Source: an uncultured Prevotella sp. (lineage in GTDB: Bacteria; Bacteroidota; Bacteroidia; Bacteroidales; Bacteroidaceae). From it: a stretch of 64,000 bases of DNA. The stretch covers positions 124,001 to 188,000 of the forward strand of contig OMXE01000004.1 of NCBI GenBank assembly GCA_900314935.1. Direction: 5' to 3'. Positions within the stretch are counted from its first letter, which is position 1. Each line of letters opens with the position of its first letter. The notes under the pieces are model-generated. The model had not been told where the DNA came from, searched no databases, and saw only the letters and a list, made by a program, of their open reading frames with translations. This document shows, one piece after another, positions 9,215-17,830 of this stretch. Position numbers and translations under genes: made by a program.

Positions 9215-10000
9215 TTACTTAACTAATGAAATGACGACTGCTGCTATTGAGGAAACCATTCCCAAGGCTGAAACCCATATCGAGGCATTGCTGATAGCCT
9301 GGCGGTTGATCTTGGTCTTGTTCGGCTCGATATAGAGGATGTCGTTCTGTTGCAGATAATAGTAAGGAGAGTTAAGGATGTTCGCATTACTGATGTCCAG
9401 GCGATGGATGCTCTTCTGTCCGGTGTTGTCTTCACGGATCAGGAGGATATTGTCGCGACGTCCCGTCATGGTGAGGTCACCGCCACTGGCAAGTGCCTCG
9501 ATGATGTTCATCTTCTCTGTGCTTACCGGAACGATGCGGGAACCGGTCTCACCGATCAGCGTGATATGATAGCTGGAGAGTCGTACGGTGACAATCGGCG
9601 TTTCGGTCCTGGCCATGTACTGCTTGATCCTGTCGAGGATTAACGATTCGCATTCGCGGGTGGTAAGACCTTCCACATGCAGCATACCGATCATCGGGAA
9701 GTTGATGTTACCGTCGTTATCTACAAGATAGCCGTACATCTGTGTGTTCACGTTGTTCGACATGTTATGCTGGTAATTGATGTTGAACGGCTTCGAAGCC
9801 TCGGGGTCGGTCGTACTCACGTTGATCATCAACATATCTTTCGGGAAGATACGAGCGTCATAAAGTCCTTTTGATGGTGTCAGGTCTAGTTCATCAACAC
9901 CCTGGAAATAAACGATGTCTTTAGTGCTTCCACAACTTGCCAGAAGCAATGTGACGGTTAGTGCAACCATCGGGAGGAAAAACTTTCTCATGTATTTCAT
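9215..10000 (-). CDS. Polysaccharide export lipoprotein (Wza-like, SLBB)
   Basis: A 261-residue lipoprotein. The signal peptide ends LLLASCGSTKD, so Cys23 would be lipidated. The mature N-part has the polysaccharide biosynthesis/export pattern (IVYFQGVDEL, YDARIFPKDMLMINV) and a soluble ligand-binding beta-grasp segment (ITLIGETGSRIVPV, NIIEALASGGDLTMTGRRDNILLIRE). It ends with one transmembrane helix (SIWVSALGMVSSIAAVVISLVK), as in Bacteroidota exporters of this kind. By family it forms the outer-membrane export channel for capsule or exopolysaccharide. No co-polymerase or glycosyltransferase genes are adjacent, so it is an orphan member. glmS, which makes amino-sugar precursor, lies 49 bp downstream. 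Start could also be Met4 (9991). Confidence 0.88.
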   Translation of the reverse strand: MKYMRKFFLPMVALTVTLLLASCGSTKDIVYFQGVDELDLTPSKGLYDARIFPKDMLMINVSTTDPEASKPFNINYQHNMSNNVNTQMYGYLVDNDGNINFPMIGMLHVEGLTTRECESLILDRIKQYMARTETPIVTVRLSSYHITLIGETGSRIVPVSTEKMNIIEALASGGDLTMTGRRDNILLIREDNTGQKSIHRLDISNANILNSPYYYLQQNDILYIEPNKTKINRQAISNASIWVSALGMVSSIAAVVISLVK

Positions 10001-10024
10001 GTCATTTAGTTAAAAAATCTGTTG

Positions 10025-10056
10025 CAAAAATACGCTTATTTTCCGAAACCTGCAAA
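10025..10056 (-). promoter_or_regulatory. Promoter of the export lipoprotein-glmS-carAB unit
   Basis: On the minus strand the -7 box TATTTTTG (10025-10032, TAnnTTTG) is preceded by TTTG at 10053-10056 with exactly 20 bp between. It lies about 20 bp before the export gene start. Confidence 0.75.
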
Positions 10057-10073
10057 TATTTTGCAGATATTAT

Positions 10074-10105
10074 ATAGAAAATCCCGATGATTCGACTCAT
10101 CGGGA
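10074..10105 (-). terminator. Intrinsic terminator after uxaC
   Basis: TCCCGATGA (10097-10105 on the minus strand) pairs perfectly with TCATCGGGA (10082-10090) across a 6-nt loop. It is followed on the minus strand by ATTTTC. It begins 8 bp after the uxaC stop. Confidence 0.85.
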
Positions 10106-10113
10106 CCTTTCTG

Positions 10114-11514
10114 TTAAAAGCCAAAATAGTTCTTGGCGTTGTTATAACTGATGTCTTCCACCATGCGATACAGACTCTCCTTGTCGTCGGGCAACAACCC
10201 TTTCTCGACATCGTTGCCCAAGAGGTTACAGAGCAGACGACGGAAGTATTCATGACGGGGATAGCTTACGAACGAACGACTGTCGGTGAGCATTCCCACG
10301 AACCGACTGAGCAGTCCTAATACGGAAAGTGCGTTCATCTGCTTCGTCATTCCATCGAGCTGATCGTTGAACCACCATCCGCTACCGAACTGGATCTTAC
10401 CAGGACATGAACCATCCTGGAAGTTACCCAGCATCGTGGCTATCATCTCATTGGCACAGGGGTTCAGGGTATAGAGAATGGTCTTGGTGAGTTTTCCCTC
10501 CTGATTCAGTTCATCGAGGAAATGACTCATAGCCTTTGCTGTATTGAATTCGCCGATGGAATCGAAGCCTGTGTCGGCACCGATGCGGTTGAACATATAG
10601 GTGTTATTGTCGCGGATAGCACCGTAATGATACTGCTGTGCCCATCCTGATGCATGGTCCATCTCACCGCAGAGGCGGAGGAAGCAATGCTTGTATTGGC
10701 GGATTTCCAAGGCTGACAGGATTTGACCGCGCATGGCTTTCTCGAAGATGGTCTCTATCTGACTGTCGGTATAGGGATCGTCATAGAACTCCTCCAATCC
10801 GTGGTCGCTCAACCTGCTACCATTCGCGTGGAAGTAGTCGTGCCGTTTCTGCAAGGCATCGACCATGTCGTTGAAATGGGTGATATTCACACCTGCCACC
10901 TCGCCCAGCTTCTCGATGTAGCTGGCATAGTCGGACTTCTCAATGTTCATTGCCCTATCGGGACGCCAAGCCGGAAGCATCTTCACCTCGAAGCCACTTT
11001 CGCGGGTCTGCTTGTGATAACGCAGATCATCGATGGGATCATCGGTGGTACACACGGTGTCCACATGGTAAAGGCGCATCAGTCCTCTTGCTGTGAACGC
11101 TGGTTGCTGGAGCTTCTCGTTACACTCGTCGAAGATTTCGCGGGCTGTTTTCGGACTTAACAGTTTGGTAATACCGAAGGCGGTCTTCAGTTCCAGATGT
11201 GTCCAGTGATACAACGGATTGCGGAACGTATAAGGAACGGTCTCCGCCCATTTCTCGAACTTCTCCCAGTCGGAGGTATCTTTCCCTGTGATATAACGCT
11301 CATCCACTCCGTTGGTACGCATGGCGCGCCATTTATAATGGTCGCCGCCTAACCACAGCTCGGTGATACTCTTGAACTGATGGTCGTTAGCCACCATTTC
11401 CGGATTCAGATGACAATGGTAATCAATGATGGGCATCTTGGCCGCATGGTTGTGATAGAGATCCTGCGCCGTTTGGGTTTCAAGCAGGAAGTCTTCATCC
11501 ATAAACTGTTTCAT
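10114..11514 (-). CDS. uxaC: Uronate (glucuronate/galacturonate) isomerase
   Basis: A 466-residue member of the uronate isomerase family in the amidohydrolase superfamily. It converts D-glucuronate to fructuronate and D-galacturonate to tagaturonate, the first step in using pectin- and host-glycan-derived uronic acids. Seen: the N-terminal metal-binding PIIDYHCHLNPE, the VDTVCTTDDPIDDL segment near residue 155, and the C-terminal MLTDSRSFVSYPRHEYFRRLLCNLLG typical of UxaC. Length matches the family. Other uronate genes (uxaB, uxuA, kdgK) are not adjacent. It is flanked by its own terminator and a duplicated promoter, so it is probably monocistronic. Confidence 0.95.
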   Translation of the reverse strand: MKQFMDEDFLLETQTAQDLYHNHAAKMPIIDYHCHLNPEMVANDHQFKSITELWLGGDHYKWRAMRTNGVDERYITGKDTSDWEKFEKWAETVPYTFRNPLYHWTHLELKTAFGITKLLSPKTAREIFDECNEKLQQPAFTARGLMRLYHVDTVCTTDDPIDDLRYHKQTRESGFEVKMLPAWRPDRAMNIEKSDYASYIEKLGEVAGVNITHFNDMVDALQKRHDYFHANGSRLSDHGLEEFYDDPYTDSQIETIFEKAMRGQILSALEIRQYKHCFLRLCGEMDHASGWAQQYHYGAIRDNNTYMFNRIGADTGFDSIGEFNTAKAMSHFLDELNQEGKLTKTILYTLNPCANEMIATMLGNFQDGSCPGKIQFGSGWWFNDQLDGMTKQMNALSVLGLLSRFVGMLTDSRSFVSYPRHEYFRRLLCNLLGNDVEKGLLPDDKESLYRMVEDISYNNAKNYFGF

Positions 11515-11548
11515 CTTCTATAGAATTTAAGTAATTGTTAAACGGCCA

Positions 11549-11577
11549 CAAAGTTACGGATAAACGAGCACAAAAAC
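11549..11577 (-). promoter_or_regulatory. uxaC proximal promoter inside a 22-bp repeat
   Basis: TAACTTTG on the minus strand (11549-11556) is a -7 box, with TTTG exactly 20 bp upstream. The box is in the 22-bp segment 11549-11570, which is repeated exactly at 11633-11654. Confidence 0.7.
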
Positions 11578-11632
11578 AAATAAAACTTGTTTTTTAATTT
11601 GTTTTGTCGAGCGAAAGTAACTTCGACAAGGT

Positions 11633-11654
11633 CAAAGTTACGGATAAACGAGCA
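11633..11654 (-). promoter_or_regulatory. uxaC distal promoter, exact copy of the proximal repeat
   Basis: This 22-bp segment is identical to 11549-11570 (offset 84 bp) and again carries TAACTTTG (11633-11640). Its own TTTG lies 19 bp further upstream, in sequence that is not part of the repeat. Two promoters in tandem for uxaC are therefore likely. Confidence 0.6.
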
Positions 11655-11716
11655 AAATGCAAAATGAAATCCTAAAATTCTTTGCTTTGTGTTTGAACGT
11701 TTTCTAAAAGAAGTAA

Positions 11717-13858
11717 TTACTGGATACGATCCTTCTGCTTGCCACCAGCACCTTTACCCTTATACTTATCGGTTGCCACATTGAACTTATAGACCAATGA
11801 AAGCTCATAATAAGGATGGTTATCGTTCTTTGTATAAAGATTACGATAGCTGTAAACGGTAACAGGTTGTGCACGAACAGCTGTAAGATCAGTTGCCTTC
11901 ATTCGGCACTCCAACTTATTTTTGAAGAACGACTTGTATAACGAGAGGTCGACAGTGACACAAGGACGATGCAGATGGTAGGTAGAATAGTCGCCCGTTG
12001 TCATGGCCATCAGATCACAGCCAACACGCCAGCCGTGAGGCAGGTCAACAAGGTTATTCCACATGAACTGCGCCAACGGGTGATTCATCTTGATGATGCT
12101 ACCATCAGCAATCTGTGTCTCGTAATCCTGTCCTAACACCACTGCTCCCCATGTAGGATGCCAGATCTTGAAAAGGGTTGGCGAAGCGAAGGCCTGCAAT
12201 GAATAACGATTGAATGAAGGCAGGTTATCAGGATGCAACAGCGTGATCATCGGTTGATCGTCTGAGTAACTGATATTACGGATCTGTATATCATCTTTCA
12301 CCCTACTGACATTCGCCATGGCATAGAGCCATTTCCATGAAGCGCTCAGTGTGAGGTTCTGGGTATAGGTCGGTTTCAAATAGGGATTGCCACCCTGATA
12401 GCTATAGGAGTTGATATAGATAATGTCGTTCGTCAGATTACCAAATGCAGGTCGGGCAATGTCCATTCCGTAATTGGCACTCAGATACACCTTCCCTACT
12501 GGCATGGAAAGACCCACAGAGGGGAAGAGGTCGTTGTAGTTGCGCGACATCTTATGCTGTCCCCACTCGTAGAAGTCGCTGTTCACACTCTCGTAGCGCA
12601 GACCGACCTGAGCGCTGAGTCGTTGGAACAATACACGACTGTACTGTGTAAAGAGTGCGAAGATGTTCTCATCGACTTTTGACTCACCATCAGAAGTGAC
12701 AGGATTGGTGTTCTGCTCGTTACGACGGGTGGCATCGTACTCCGTTCCGAAACAGATGCTTCCACCCCACAACGGATGCTCAAAGGTAAGCTTACCGGCA
12801 TACAAACGACTATCTGAATGGGTGAAGGTATTGACCTGCTGCAAGAAGGGTGACTGTCCCACCATTGTGAGCATCTCGTCGGTGTGGTTCCATGTCTTGG
12901 AATCATTCCAAACACCATCAAGATTTGCATCGATCTGCCATTGCTTGATCTTACCACTATAATACATATTGGCAAAGTGGGCATATGAAAGCATCGGCTT
13001 GTCAATATGACTCATTGAGCGCTGGAACAGATCACCGTTAAGGTAGAAATCGGATGGCAGGTTGATGTTGAATTTCATGTAGGGTGCGCGGTTGAAACTG
13101 TATCGGGCACCAACAGACTGGTTGTCGTTAATCTGGTAATTTACCTGCAGACGTGTACCGAAATCACGGGTCTTGTATTTCTGATTCATCTTATCAATGA
13201 CTTGTTCGGTACGCTGGTTGTTGTTATAGAACTCGATGGTTTCATATGCGCCCATCTCGATGTTTTGTGCAGAACCCGTCAGCATGGCTGATACATCAAG
13301 ACCTCCCTGACGATAGTTGATATCTGCTTGGTTCGATATGCCCGGACCATTATTACTGAATCCCTTCAACTCATCTCGAAAGCCCCAGCCCTCCCCTTGC
13401 GGGCGCTTGGTCTTGATACGTACCACCGCCTTGGTGGATGCAGCATAACGGGAACCGGGATTCGTGATAATCTCAACATTCAAGATCTGGTCGGATGGTA
13501 TCTGATCCAGTTCTTTATTGTCATAGAGCTTACGACCGTTCACATAGACCTCGGCCGCACCTCGTCCGAAAATTTCCACACCGTCGTCGGCACTCTTTAC
13601 AGTAGGCAGTCGCTTGAGCAGATCCTTTGACGATCCGACCTTCTCTAACTCACTACCCGATATAATGACCTTCATGCCATTAGCATTGGTCCTAATCTTT
13701 GGCAAAGAACTTTTTACGACAACTTCATCCAACTGTTGCATCTGGTTGTACCACATTGTAGTATCTGTTGAGATACTGTCATTCGATTGCGCATGAACTG
13801 TCATGGCCATCAATCCTGCAGTCATCATGACTGACCATCTTACATAACTCTTTTTCAT
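11717..13858 (-). CDS. Outer-membrane beta-barrel family protein (TonB-receptor-like)
   Basis: A 713-residue outer-membrane protein. A signal peptide (MKKSYVRWSVMMTAGLMAMTVHAQ) is followed by a plug-like region (LDEVVVKSSLPKIRTNANGMKVIISG, LLKRLPTVKSADDGVEIFGRGAAEVYVNGR). The rest is a long barrel with alternating aromatic strands, ending LSLVYKFNV plus a short basic tail. There is no carboxypeptidase-like domain, so it resembles the OMP_b-brl_3 type of TonB-dependent receptor rather than SusC. Substrate is unknown. The frame opens at 13888, but the signal peptide begins at 13858. A candidate extracytoplasmic sigma promoter lies at 13910-13942, matching one before the sigma gene at 17831-18322. 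Codons for PQGEGWGF coincide with a G-rich motif (13381-13404). Confidence 0.85.
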   Translation of the reverse strand: MKKSYVRWSVMMTAGLMAMTVHAQSNDSISTDTTMWYNQMQQLDEVVVKSSLPKIRTNANGMKVIISGSELEKVGSSKDLLKRLPTVKSADDGVEIFGRGAAEVYVNGRKLYDNKELDQIPSDQILNVEIITNPGSRYAASTKAVVRIKTKRPQGEGWGFRDELKGFSNNGPGISNQADINYRQGGLDVSAMLTGSAQNIEMGAYETIEFYNNNQRTEQVIDKMNQKYKTRDFGTRLQVNYQINDNQSVGARYSFNRAPYMKFNINLPSDFYLNGDLFQRSMSHIDKPMLSYAHFANMYYSGKIKQWQIDANLDGVWNDSKTWNHTDEMLTMVGQSPFLQQVNTFTHSDSRLYAGKLTFEHPLWGGSICFGTEYDATRRNEQNTNPVTSDGESKVDENIFALFTQYSRVLFQRLSAQVGLRYESVNSDFYEWGQHKMSRNYNDLFPSVGLSMPVGKVYLSANYGMDIARPAFGNLTNDIIYINSYSYQGGNPYLKPTYTQNLTLSASWKWLYAMANVSRVKDDIQIRNISYSDDQPMITLLHPDNLPSFNRYSLQAFASPTLFKIWHPTWGAVVLGQDYETQIADGSIIKMNHPLAQFMWNNLVDLPHGWRVGCDLMAMTTGDYSTYHLHRPCVTVDLSLYKSFFKNKLECRMKATDLTAVRAQPVTVYSYRNLYTKNDNHPYYELSLVYKFNVATDKYKGKGAGGKQKDRIQ

Positions 13859-13909
13859 ATCATTTGTTTTTATTGTCTTGTACGACATGGTAACGGTTTA
13901 TTGTTTACA

Positions 13910-13942
13910 CTATTAGTAGCAGAAATCATGTAAAAATTACAG
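13910..13942 (-). promoter_or_regulatory. Candidate ECF-sigma promoter of the beta-barrel gene
   Basis: On the minus strand CTGTAAT (13936-13942), 16 bp, CTACTAATAG (13910-13919). The same two boxes at the same spacing precede the sigma gene at 18345-18377. No TAnnTTTG box was seen for this gene. Predicted transcription start is near 13903. Confidence 0.55.
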
Positions 13943-13961
13943 AAGTATGAAGAATTTTTGG

Positions 13962-13969
13962 TAACTTTG
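13962..13969 (+). promoter_or_regulatory. -7 promoter box of the M28 peptidase gene
   Basis: TAACTTTG matches TAnnTTTG. Transcription would begin near 13976, which rules out the TTG at 13978 as start codon and leaves ATG 13999 with a leader of about 23 nt. Confidence 0.65.
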
Positions 13970-13998
13970 CCATCAGATTGGATAAAAAACAGATAGAG

Positions 13999-15276
13999 AT
14001 GAGCGTACAAACGATTCTTCCTTCGGCAAAGAAACTGATGCTTCTACTGGCATTGGCAGTTACACAACTCCAGGCACAGGACCTGCCGCATTACAAACGG
14101 GTTATCAAGGAAATCAGTTCCGCTAAGTACCAAGGGCGGGGTTATGCCAAAGGCTGTGCCAACAAGACTGGTAAGTATCTGCAGAAGGAATACACGAAAG
14201 CAGGTGTTGATGAGGTAATCTTGCAACCCTTCACCATCAACATCAACACCTTCTGCGGAAAGATGGAGATGTGGGCTGATGGCAAAAAGCTGAAGGCTGG
14301 TGTGGATTTCTCCATGAGGGAGTACTCACCAGGTGTTCGCGGTCAGTTCCCGGTCTATCATGTGGACACCTTGAACTTCGATGCGGATAAGATGTATGCC
14401 GACCTGAAGAAACCGGAATATGCCAATGCTTTGGTGTGCTGCGATTTCTGGTTCTCGTACCATCACCGCGAGGCTTTCTCTCCGCTTCAAAAAAATGGTG
14501 AATGCAACAATGCAGGACTCCTACAAACATGGACGTCACCCATCAAGTTCTACAAAGCATATGGTGAGCGCGTGGTGGAAAAGCCCATTATCTGGGTAAC
14601 ACCTGAAGCCATCAAAGGTGTTAAGCATGTACGCATGAATGTGGATAACCAGTTCCTGAAAGATTATGAACTGTTCAACGTGATTGCCAAGGTGGAGGGT
14701 ATCAGGCACGACAGCTGCTATGTCTTCACGGCGCATTACGACCACCTGGGCAACTTGGGTAAAAAGATTTTCTATGCAGGTGCCAACGATAATGCCTCCG
14801 GCACAGCAGCTCTCGTCACATTAGCCGCTTATTATGCCAAGCATAAGCCTCCGTATGACATGTATTTCCTTGCTTTCTCTGGCGAGGATGCGAACCTCAG
14901 AGGCTCAGAGTTCTTTGCTGAGCACCCCATCGTTCCGCTTGAGCAGATACGCTATCTGTTCAATATTGATATGATTGGTGACGACAATCCTATACAGTAT
15001 TGCGAGGTAAGTGATGAGGGCATGCGAGGCTATCGGCTCTTTGAGCAGATCAATAACGAAAAGCACTACTTCAAGTCATTGAACAAAGGTGAACTGGCTG
15101 CCAACAGCGACCACTACCCTTTTGCCAAGCGTCACGTGCCCTGCATCTTCTTAGAGAACCAGGAAGGTAGTGCCTTCCCGTATTATCACACCATCTACGA
15201 CAACTGGCAGCATGCTGTCTTTGATAGTTACGAGCCCGTATTCCGTCTGGTAACCGACTTCATCAACAGGTATTGA
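13999..15276 (+). CDS. Secreted M28-family zinc aminopeptidase
   Basis: A 425-residue exported metallopeptidase. The signal peptide (KKLMLLLALAVTQLQAQ) is followed by a pro/PA-like region. The M28 core holds the expected dinuclear zinc ligands: HYDHLG, GANDNASGTAAL (Asp), the catalytic and zinc Glu in SGEDANLRGSEFF, NIDMIGDD (Asp), and a late His in HTIYDNW. By family it removes N-terminal residues from peptides in the periplasm or outside the cell. It is divergent from the beta-barrel gene, and the two share a 140-bp control region, which hints at joint peptide handling but does not prove it. The stop is followed immediately by the convergent membrane-protein gene. Confidence 0.9.
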   Translation: MSVQTILPSAKKLMLLLALAVTQLQAQDLPHYKRVIKEISSAKYQGRGYAKGCANKTGKYLQKEYTKAGVDEVILQPFTININTFCGKMEMWADGKKLKAGVDFSMREYSPGVRGQFPVYHVDTLNFDADKMYADLKKPEYANALVCCDFWFSYHHREAFSPLQKNGECNNAGLLQTWTSPIKFYKAYGERVVEKPIIWVTPEAIKGVKHVRMNVDNQFLKDYELFNVIAKVEGIRHDSCYVFTAHYDHLGNLGKKIFYAGANDNASGTAALVTLAAYYAKHKPPYDMYFLAFSGEDANLRGSEFFAEHPIVPLEQIRYLFNIDMIGDDNPIQYCEVSDEGMRGYRLFEQINNEKHYFKSLNKGELAANSDHYPFAKRHVPCIFLENQEGSAFPYYHTIYDNWQHAVFDSYEPVFRLVTDFINRY

Positions 15277-15855
15277 TTATTCTTTTTCTATCTGGTCGAT
15301 AATATCCTGAGCGGCATTCACGGCTTTACGATGGTAAAGATAACCGATGATTCCTCCAACAATACCTGCCACGATGATTGGAACCAGCATTTTCCAATGA
15401 TTGGTACCTTCTGGCACACCTTTCCATGCGAAGTCGTAACAAGCCCAGACGATCCATGGAATGATCAAGATCGTTGAAAAACACCACGTCCACTGGTTAT
15501 ACTGTTTCTTGAAACGGGCCATTACTCGGGCCACCGTCGAGAAATCGTCTTTCATGAAGTTGAGGCTGTCCACCGGCTTGTGAATATAATAAGTAGCTAC
15601 GGCGCTGATCAACAACAACAGAACAGTAACAATACTGAAAAGTGTACTCCATGAGTGAGTAATAAGATTCAGCGGCATCAGAAGCAAGCAAGCAACCAAA
15701 CATATGAACCCCATGCGTTTCGTGCTACTGATGTCCTTATTCCTGATCATCATTGTTTCACGCAACAAACGGTCGTTGACGATTTCCTGTTTATCAAGTT
15801 GTTCCTTGAGGATGGCAAACTGATTGCGCATCTCTTCGAAATTCATTGTATCCAT
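15277..15855 (-). CDS. Four-helix membrane protein paired with ECF sigma (module 1)
   Basis: A 192-residue protein of unknown function. A cytoplasmic N-part, probably helical (FEEMRNQFAILKEQLDKQEIVNDRLLRE), is followed by four predicted transmembrane helices near residues 48-65, 69-91, 122-144 and 153-173 and a charged C-tail. It is directly downstream of the sigma gene at 15894-16376, with a 38-bp gap that contains a possible TATCTTTG box (15875-15882). It resembles in layout and N-terminal pattern (E-VN-R-x2-E-M) the protein at 17210-17818, so both are probably paralogues. An anti-sigma or sigma-modulating role is inferred only from position. Confidence 0.75.
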   Translation of the reverse strand: MDTMNFEEMRNQFAILKEQLDKQEIVNDRLLRETMMIRNKDISSTKRMGFICLVACLLLMPLNLITHSWSTLFSIVTVLLLLISAVATYYIHKPVDSLNFMKDDFSTVARVMARFKKQYNQWTWCFSTILIIPWIVWACYDFAWKGVPEGTNHWKMLVPIIVAGIVGGIIGYLYHRKAVNAAQDIIDQIEKE

Positions 15856-15893
15856 TTTTCTGTTTGTTTAAGTTCAAAGATAAAAGTTAAAGT

Positions 15894-16376
15894 TCATGGC
15901 TTTTTCAGCATTTCTTTAATCCTGAAAAGCTTAACGCCAACATGTTGAGCAGAGATACCCATGACGGCACCAATCTCGTCGTAGCTCATCCCCTCCAGCC
16001 ACATCATTACCAAGGCTCTGTCGACCAAGCCGAGTCTTCCGATGCGTTGATGGAGTTGACGGACCTGAGTGGCATTGGCACTGTCGTCCTCGAAGAAGTT
16101 CACATCCATCGTCAAAGGCACCTTGGGTACCTGACGTTTCTTCTTTCGCTCTTGCAGAAGACATGTGTTCAGGGCCACTCGATAGATCCACGTGCTGATC
16201 TTACTTTCTTCGCGAAAACTATCGATGCCTTTCCACATGTTGATCAGCGTCTCCTGAAAGAGATCGTTCACCTCTTCTTCGTCCTTGGAGAACATATAAC
16301 ACACCGTGTATATGGTGCTCTTATGCTCTCTTACCAACTGGGTAAAAAATAGACTGTCGTCTTCTCTCTTCATCAT
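15894..16376 (-). CDS. ECF-type RNA polymerase sigma factor (module 1)
   Basis: A 160-residue sigma-70 family protein with only regions 2 and 4. Region 2 contains YMFSKDEEEVNDLFQETLINMWKGID and the promoter-melting part KISTWIYRVALNTCLLQERKKKR. Region 4 is LVDRALVMMWLEGMSYDEIGAVMGISAQHVGVKLFRIKEML, a helix-turn-helix. Two Met codons open the frame (16376 and 16373). Downstream is the four-helix membrane protein. Upstream (16407-16437) lies an element related to the candidate ECF promoter before the second sigma gene. It is closely similar in pattern to 17831-18322 (shared DLFQET, TWIYR-A-NTC). Function in the cell is not known. Confidence 0.93.
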   Translation of the reverse strand: MMKREDDSLFFTQLVREHKSTIYTVCYMFSKDEEEVNDLFQETLINMWKGIDSFREESKISTWIYRVALNTCLLQERKKKRQVPKVPLTMDVNFFEDDSANATQVRQLHQRIGRLGLVDRALVMMWLEGMSYDEIGAVMGISAQHVGVKLFRIKEMLKKP

Positions 16377-16406
16377 TCTACGTTATTGTTTTTACCTTTA
16401 GATACA

Positions 16407-16437
16407 GTTAGTCACCAAAAAATTACAGGAAATTGCA
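16407..16437 (-). promoter_or_regulatory. Weaker ECF-promoter-like element before sigma module 1
   Basis: On the minus strand GACTAAC (16407-16413) with TGCAAT 18 bp upstream (16432-16437); a CTGTAAT also occurs at 16422-16428 but only 8 bp away. The boxes resemble those at 18345-18377 and 13910-13942, but spacing does not match exactly. Confidence 0.35.
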
Positions 16438-16464
16438 TTTATTTGAAAAAATCTTTGTTTTTCT

Positions 16465-17145
16465 TCATTTTCTCAGAAAACGTAACACTGCTTCGTTGAA
16501 AGACTGAGGATTCTTGTTCGCAATGAAGTGATTGCCTTGGAGAATGCACAGTTCAGCGCCAGGGATGGATTGGGCAATCAGACGGGTGTGCTGGTCTTTG
16601 ATCATATCGTTATCACCTGCTATTACTAAGGTCTGTTTTTGAATCCGTGAGAGTTCTTCCGGATTCACATTAGGGTCATTGACCATCAGTCCCAGCATCT
16701 CGGCATTCTTCTTTGCCTTAGGACTCTTCCTGGCGAAGAACTTGGCAATCCGATAGCCGATCTCGATGGGAATCTGTATCTTCCTCTTCACACCAGAAGC
16801 ATCCAGATTGGCCCCATTGAGAATCAGTTTATCAACACGTTCAGGATGTGCCAACGCAAAGACCATAGCAATGTTCCCTCCATCGGAGAATCCGAGAAGA
16901 TGAGCTTTCTCTATGTTATGCTGATCCATAAAAGCCAGCAGATCTTCTGCAAACTGTCGAATGGTGAAAGGAGCCTCGCCGCGGGGTGTTTGTCCATGAC
17001 CTCGCGTATCCAATGCAATGACATGGAAATTCTCTGAGAAAGAATCTATCTGCCGAGTAAAATAGGCACAGTCTTCCCCGTTGCCATGAAGCAGTATCAA
17101 GGGGAAGCCTGTGCCCTGTTCGATATAGAAATGGTTGATATCCAT
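16465..17145 (-). CDS. Alpha/beta hydrolase
   Basis: A 226-residue alpha/beta hydrolase. It shows the oxyanion segment LILLHGNGEDCAYF, ALDTRGHGQTPRGEAPFTIRQFAEDL, the nucleophile elbow LGFSDGGNIA (Ser), VIAGDNDMI (acid) and a final GNHFIANKNP (His). There is no signal peptide, so it is cytoplasmic. Substrate cannot be told: it resembles general esterases/lipases of the 3-oxoadipate lactonase type. The frame opens at 17199, but a TATCTTTG box at 17169-17176 places transcription start near 17162, so ATG 17145 or 17151 must be used. It lies between the two sigma modules on the same strand. Confidence 0.85.
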   Translation of the reverse strand: MDINHFYIEQGTGFPLILLHGNGEDCAYFTRQIDSFSENFHVIALDTRGHGQTPRGEAPFTIRQFAEDLLAFMDQHNIEKAHLLGFSDGGNIAMVFALAHPERVDKLILNGANLDASGVKRKIQIPIEIGYRIAKFFARKSPKAKKNAEMLGLMVNDPNVNPEELSRIQKQTLVIAGDNDMIKDQHTRLIAQSIPGAELCILQGNHFIANKNPQSFNEAVLRFLRK

Positions 17146-17168
17146 GATCATCTCAATGTATGATGATG

Positions 17169-17176
17169 CAAAGATA
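17169..17176 (-). promoter_or_regulatory. -7 promoter box of the alpha/beta hydrolase
   Basis: TATCTTTG on the minus strand, TAnnTTTG consensus, about 20 bp before the chosen start. It indicates that the hydrolase has its own promoter and is not only read through from the upstream sigma operon. Confidence 0.6.
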
Positions 17177-17209
17177 CACACATTTCTTCTATTTAGCAAG
17201 TTTTAGGGG

Positions 17210-17818
17210 TCAATCTTCAAACTCTTTCAGTTCTTCAAGTCCTTGTTCTATCTCCTGCAGTCCCTGGGCATGACGGCGTCGCATCCACTTGGCAAGGAAG
17301 AAGCCCAGACCGAAGGTAAGCACCGTAAGTCCTAATGGCAATAAGAGTCTTGTACCCAGCACATAACCTGCTTCTTTGTTGAAACCGAGTTCCAAGATGT
17401 AGAATGCAGCCATAGCCAGACATACACCTGCAATCCCCCAAATGGTCTCATGGTGGCAGACCTTCTTGTATTTGAGCACCAAACGACTGAGTTCACTGCA
17501 CTTTTTGTCTTCCAAGTTGAATTTTGACAAGAGGGAGATCTTCCAAATCTGAGGTATCATTCCAAGCACCATCACGGCTTCAACAATCGCGAACGAGATG
17601 AAACGGATGGGTGTATTCATATATACGAATGGGAATACAACACAGATGATCAAGATACATACCACAAGGTTGTAGATATTCTGCCCTACTATGCGGTCAT
17701 AGGCTGACTTCGTCTTATGCGAAACCATTTCCTTTACCATGCGCATATTCACTATTTCTGTTTCTGCCAAACGCTTATCAAGAGCGTTCCATTTGGTCTT
17801 CAAATCGTCAAGTTCCAT
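17210..17818 (-). CDS. Four-helix membrane protein paired with ECF sigma (module 2)
   Basis: A 202-residue protein of unknown function. The N-terminal helix (LDDLKTKWNALDKRLAETEIVNMRMVKEMV) is followed by predicted membrane helices near residues 49-64, 71-90, 124-142 and 152-174 and an acidic C-tail (EIEQGLEELKEFED). It starts 12 bp after the sigma stop, so it is cotranscribed. The same arrangement and N-terminal pattern are seen in 15277-15855, which suggests tandem duplication of a sigma/membrane module. A sigma-control role is inferred from this linkage only. No zinc-binding anti-sigma motif is visible. Confidence 0.75.
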   Translation of the reverse strand: MELDDLKTKWNALDKRLAETEIVNMRMVKEMVSHKTKSAYDRIVGQNIYNLVVCILIICVVFPFVYMNTPIRFISFAIVEAVMVLGMIPQIWKISLLSKFNLEDKKCSELSRLVLKYKKVCHHETIWGIAGVCLAMAAFYILELGFNKEAGYVLGTRLLLPLGLTVLTFGLGFFLAKWMRRRHAQGLQEIEQGLEELKEFED

Positions 17819-17830
17819 AATCCTAAACTA

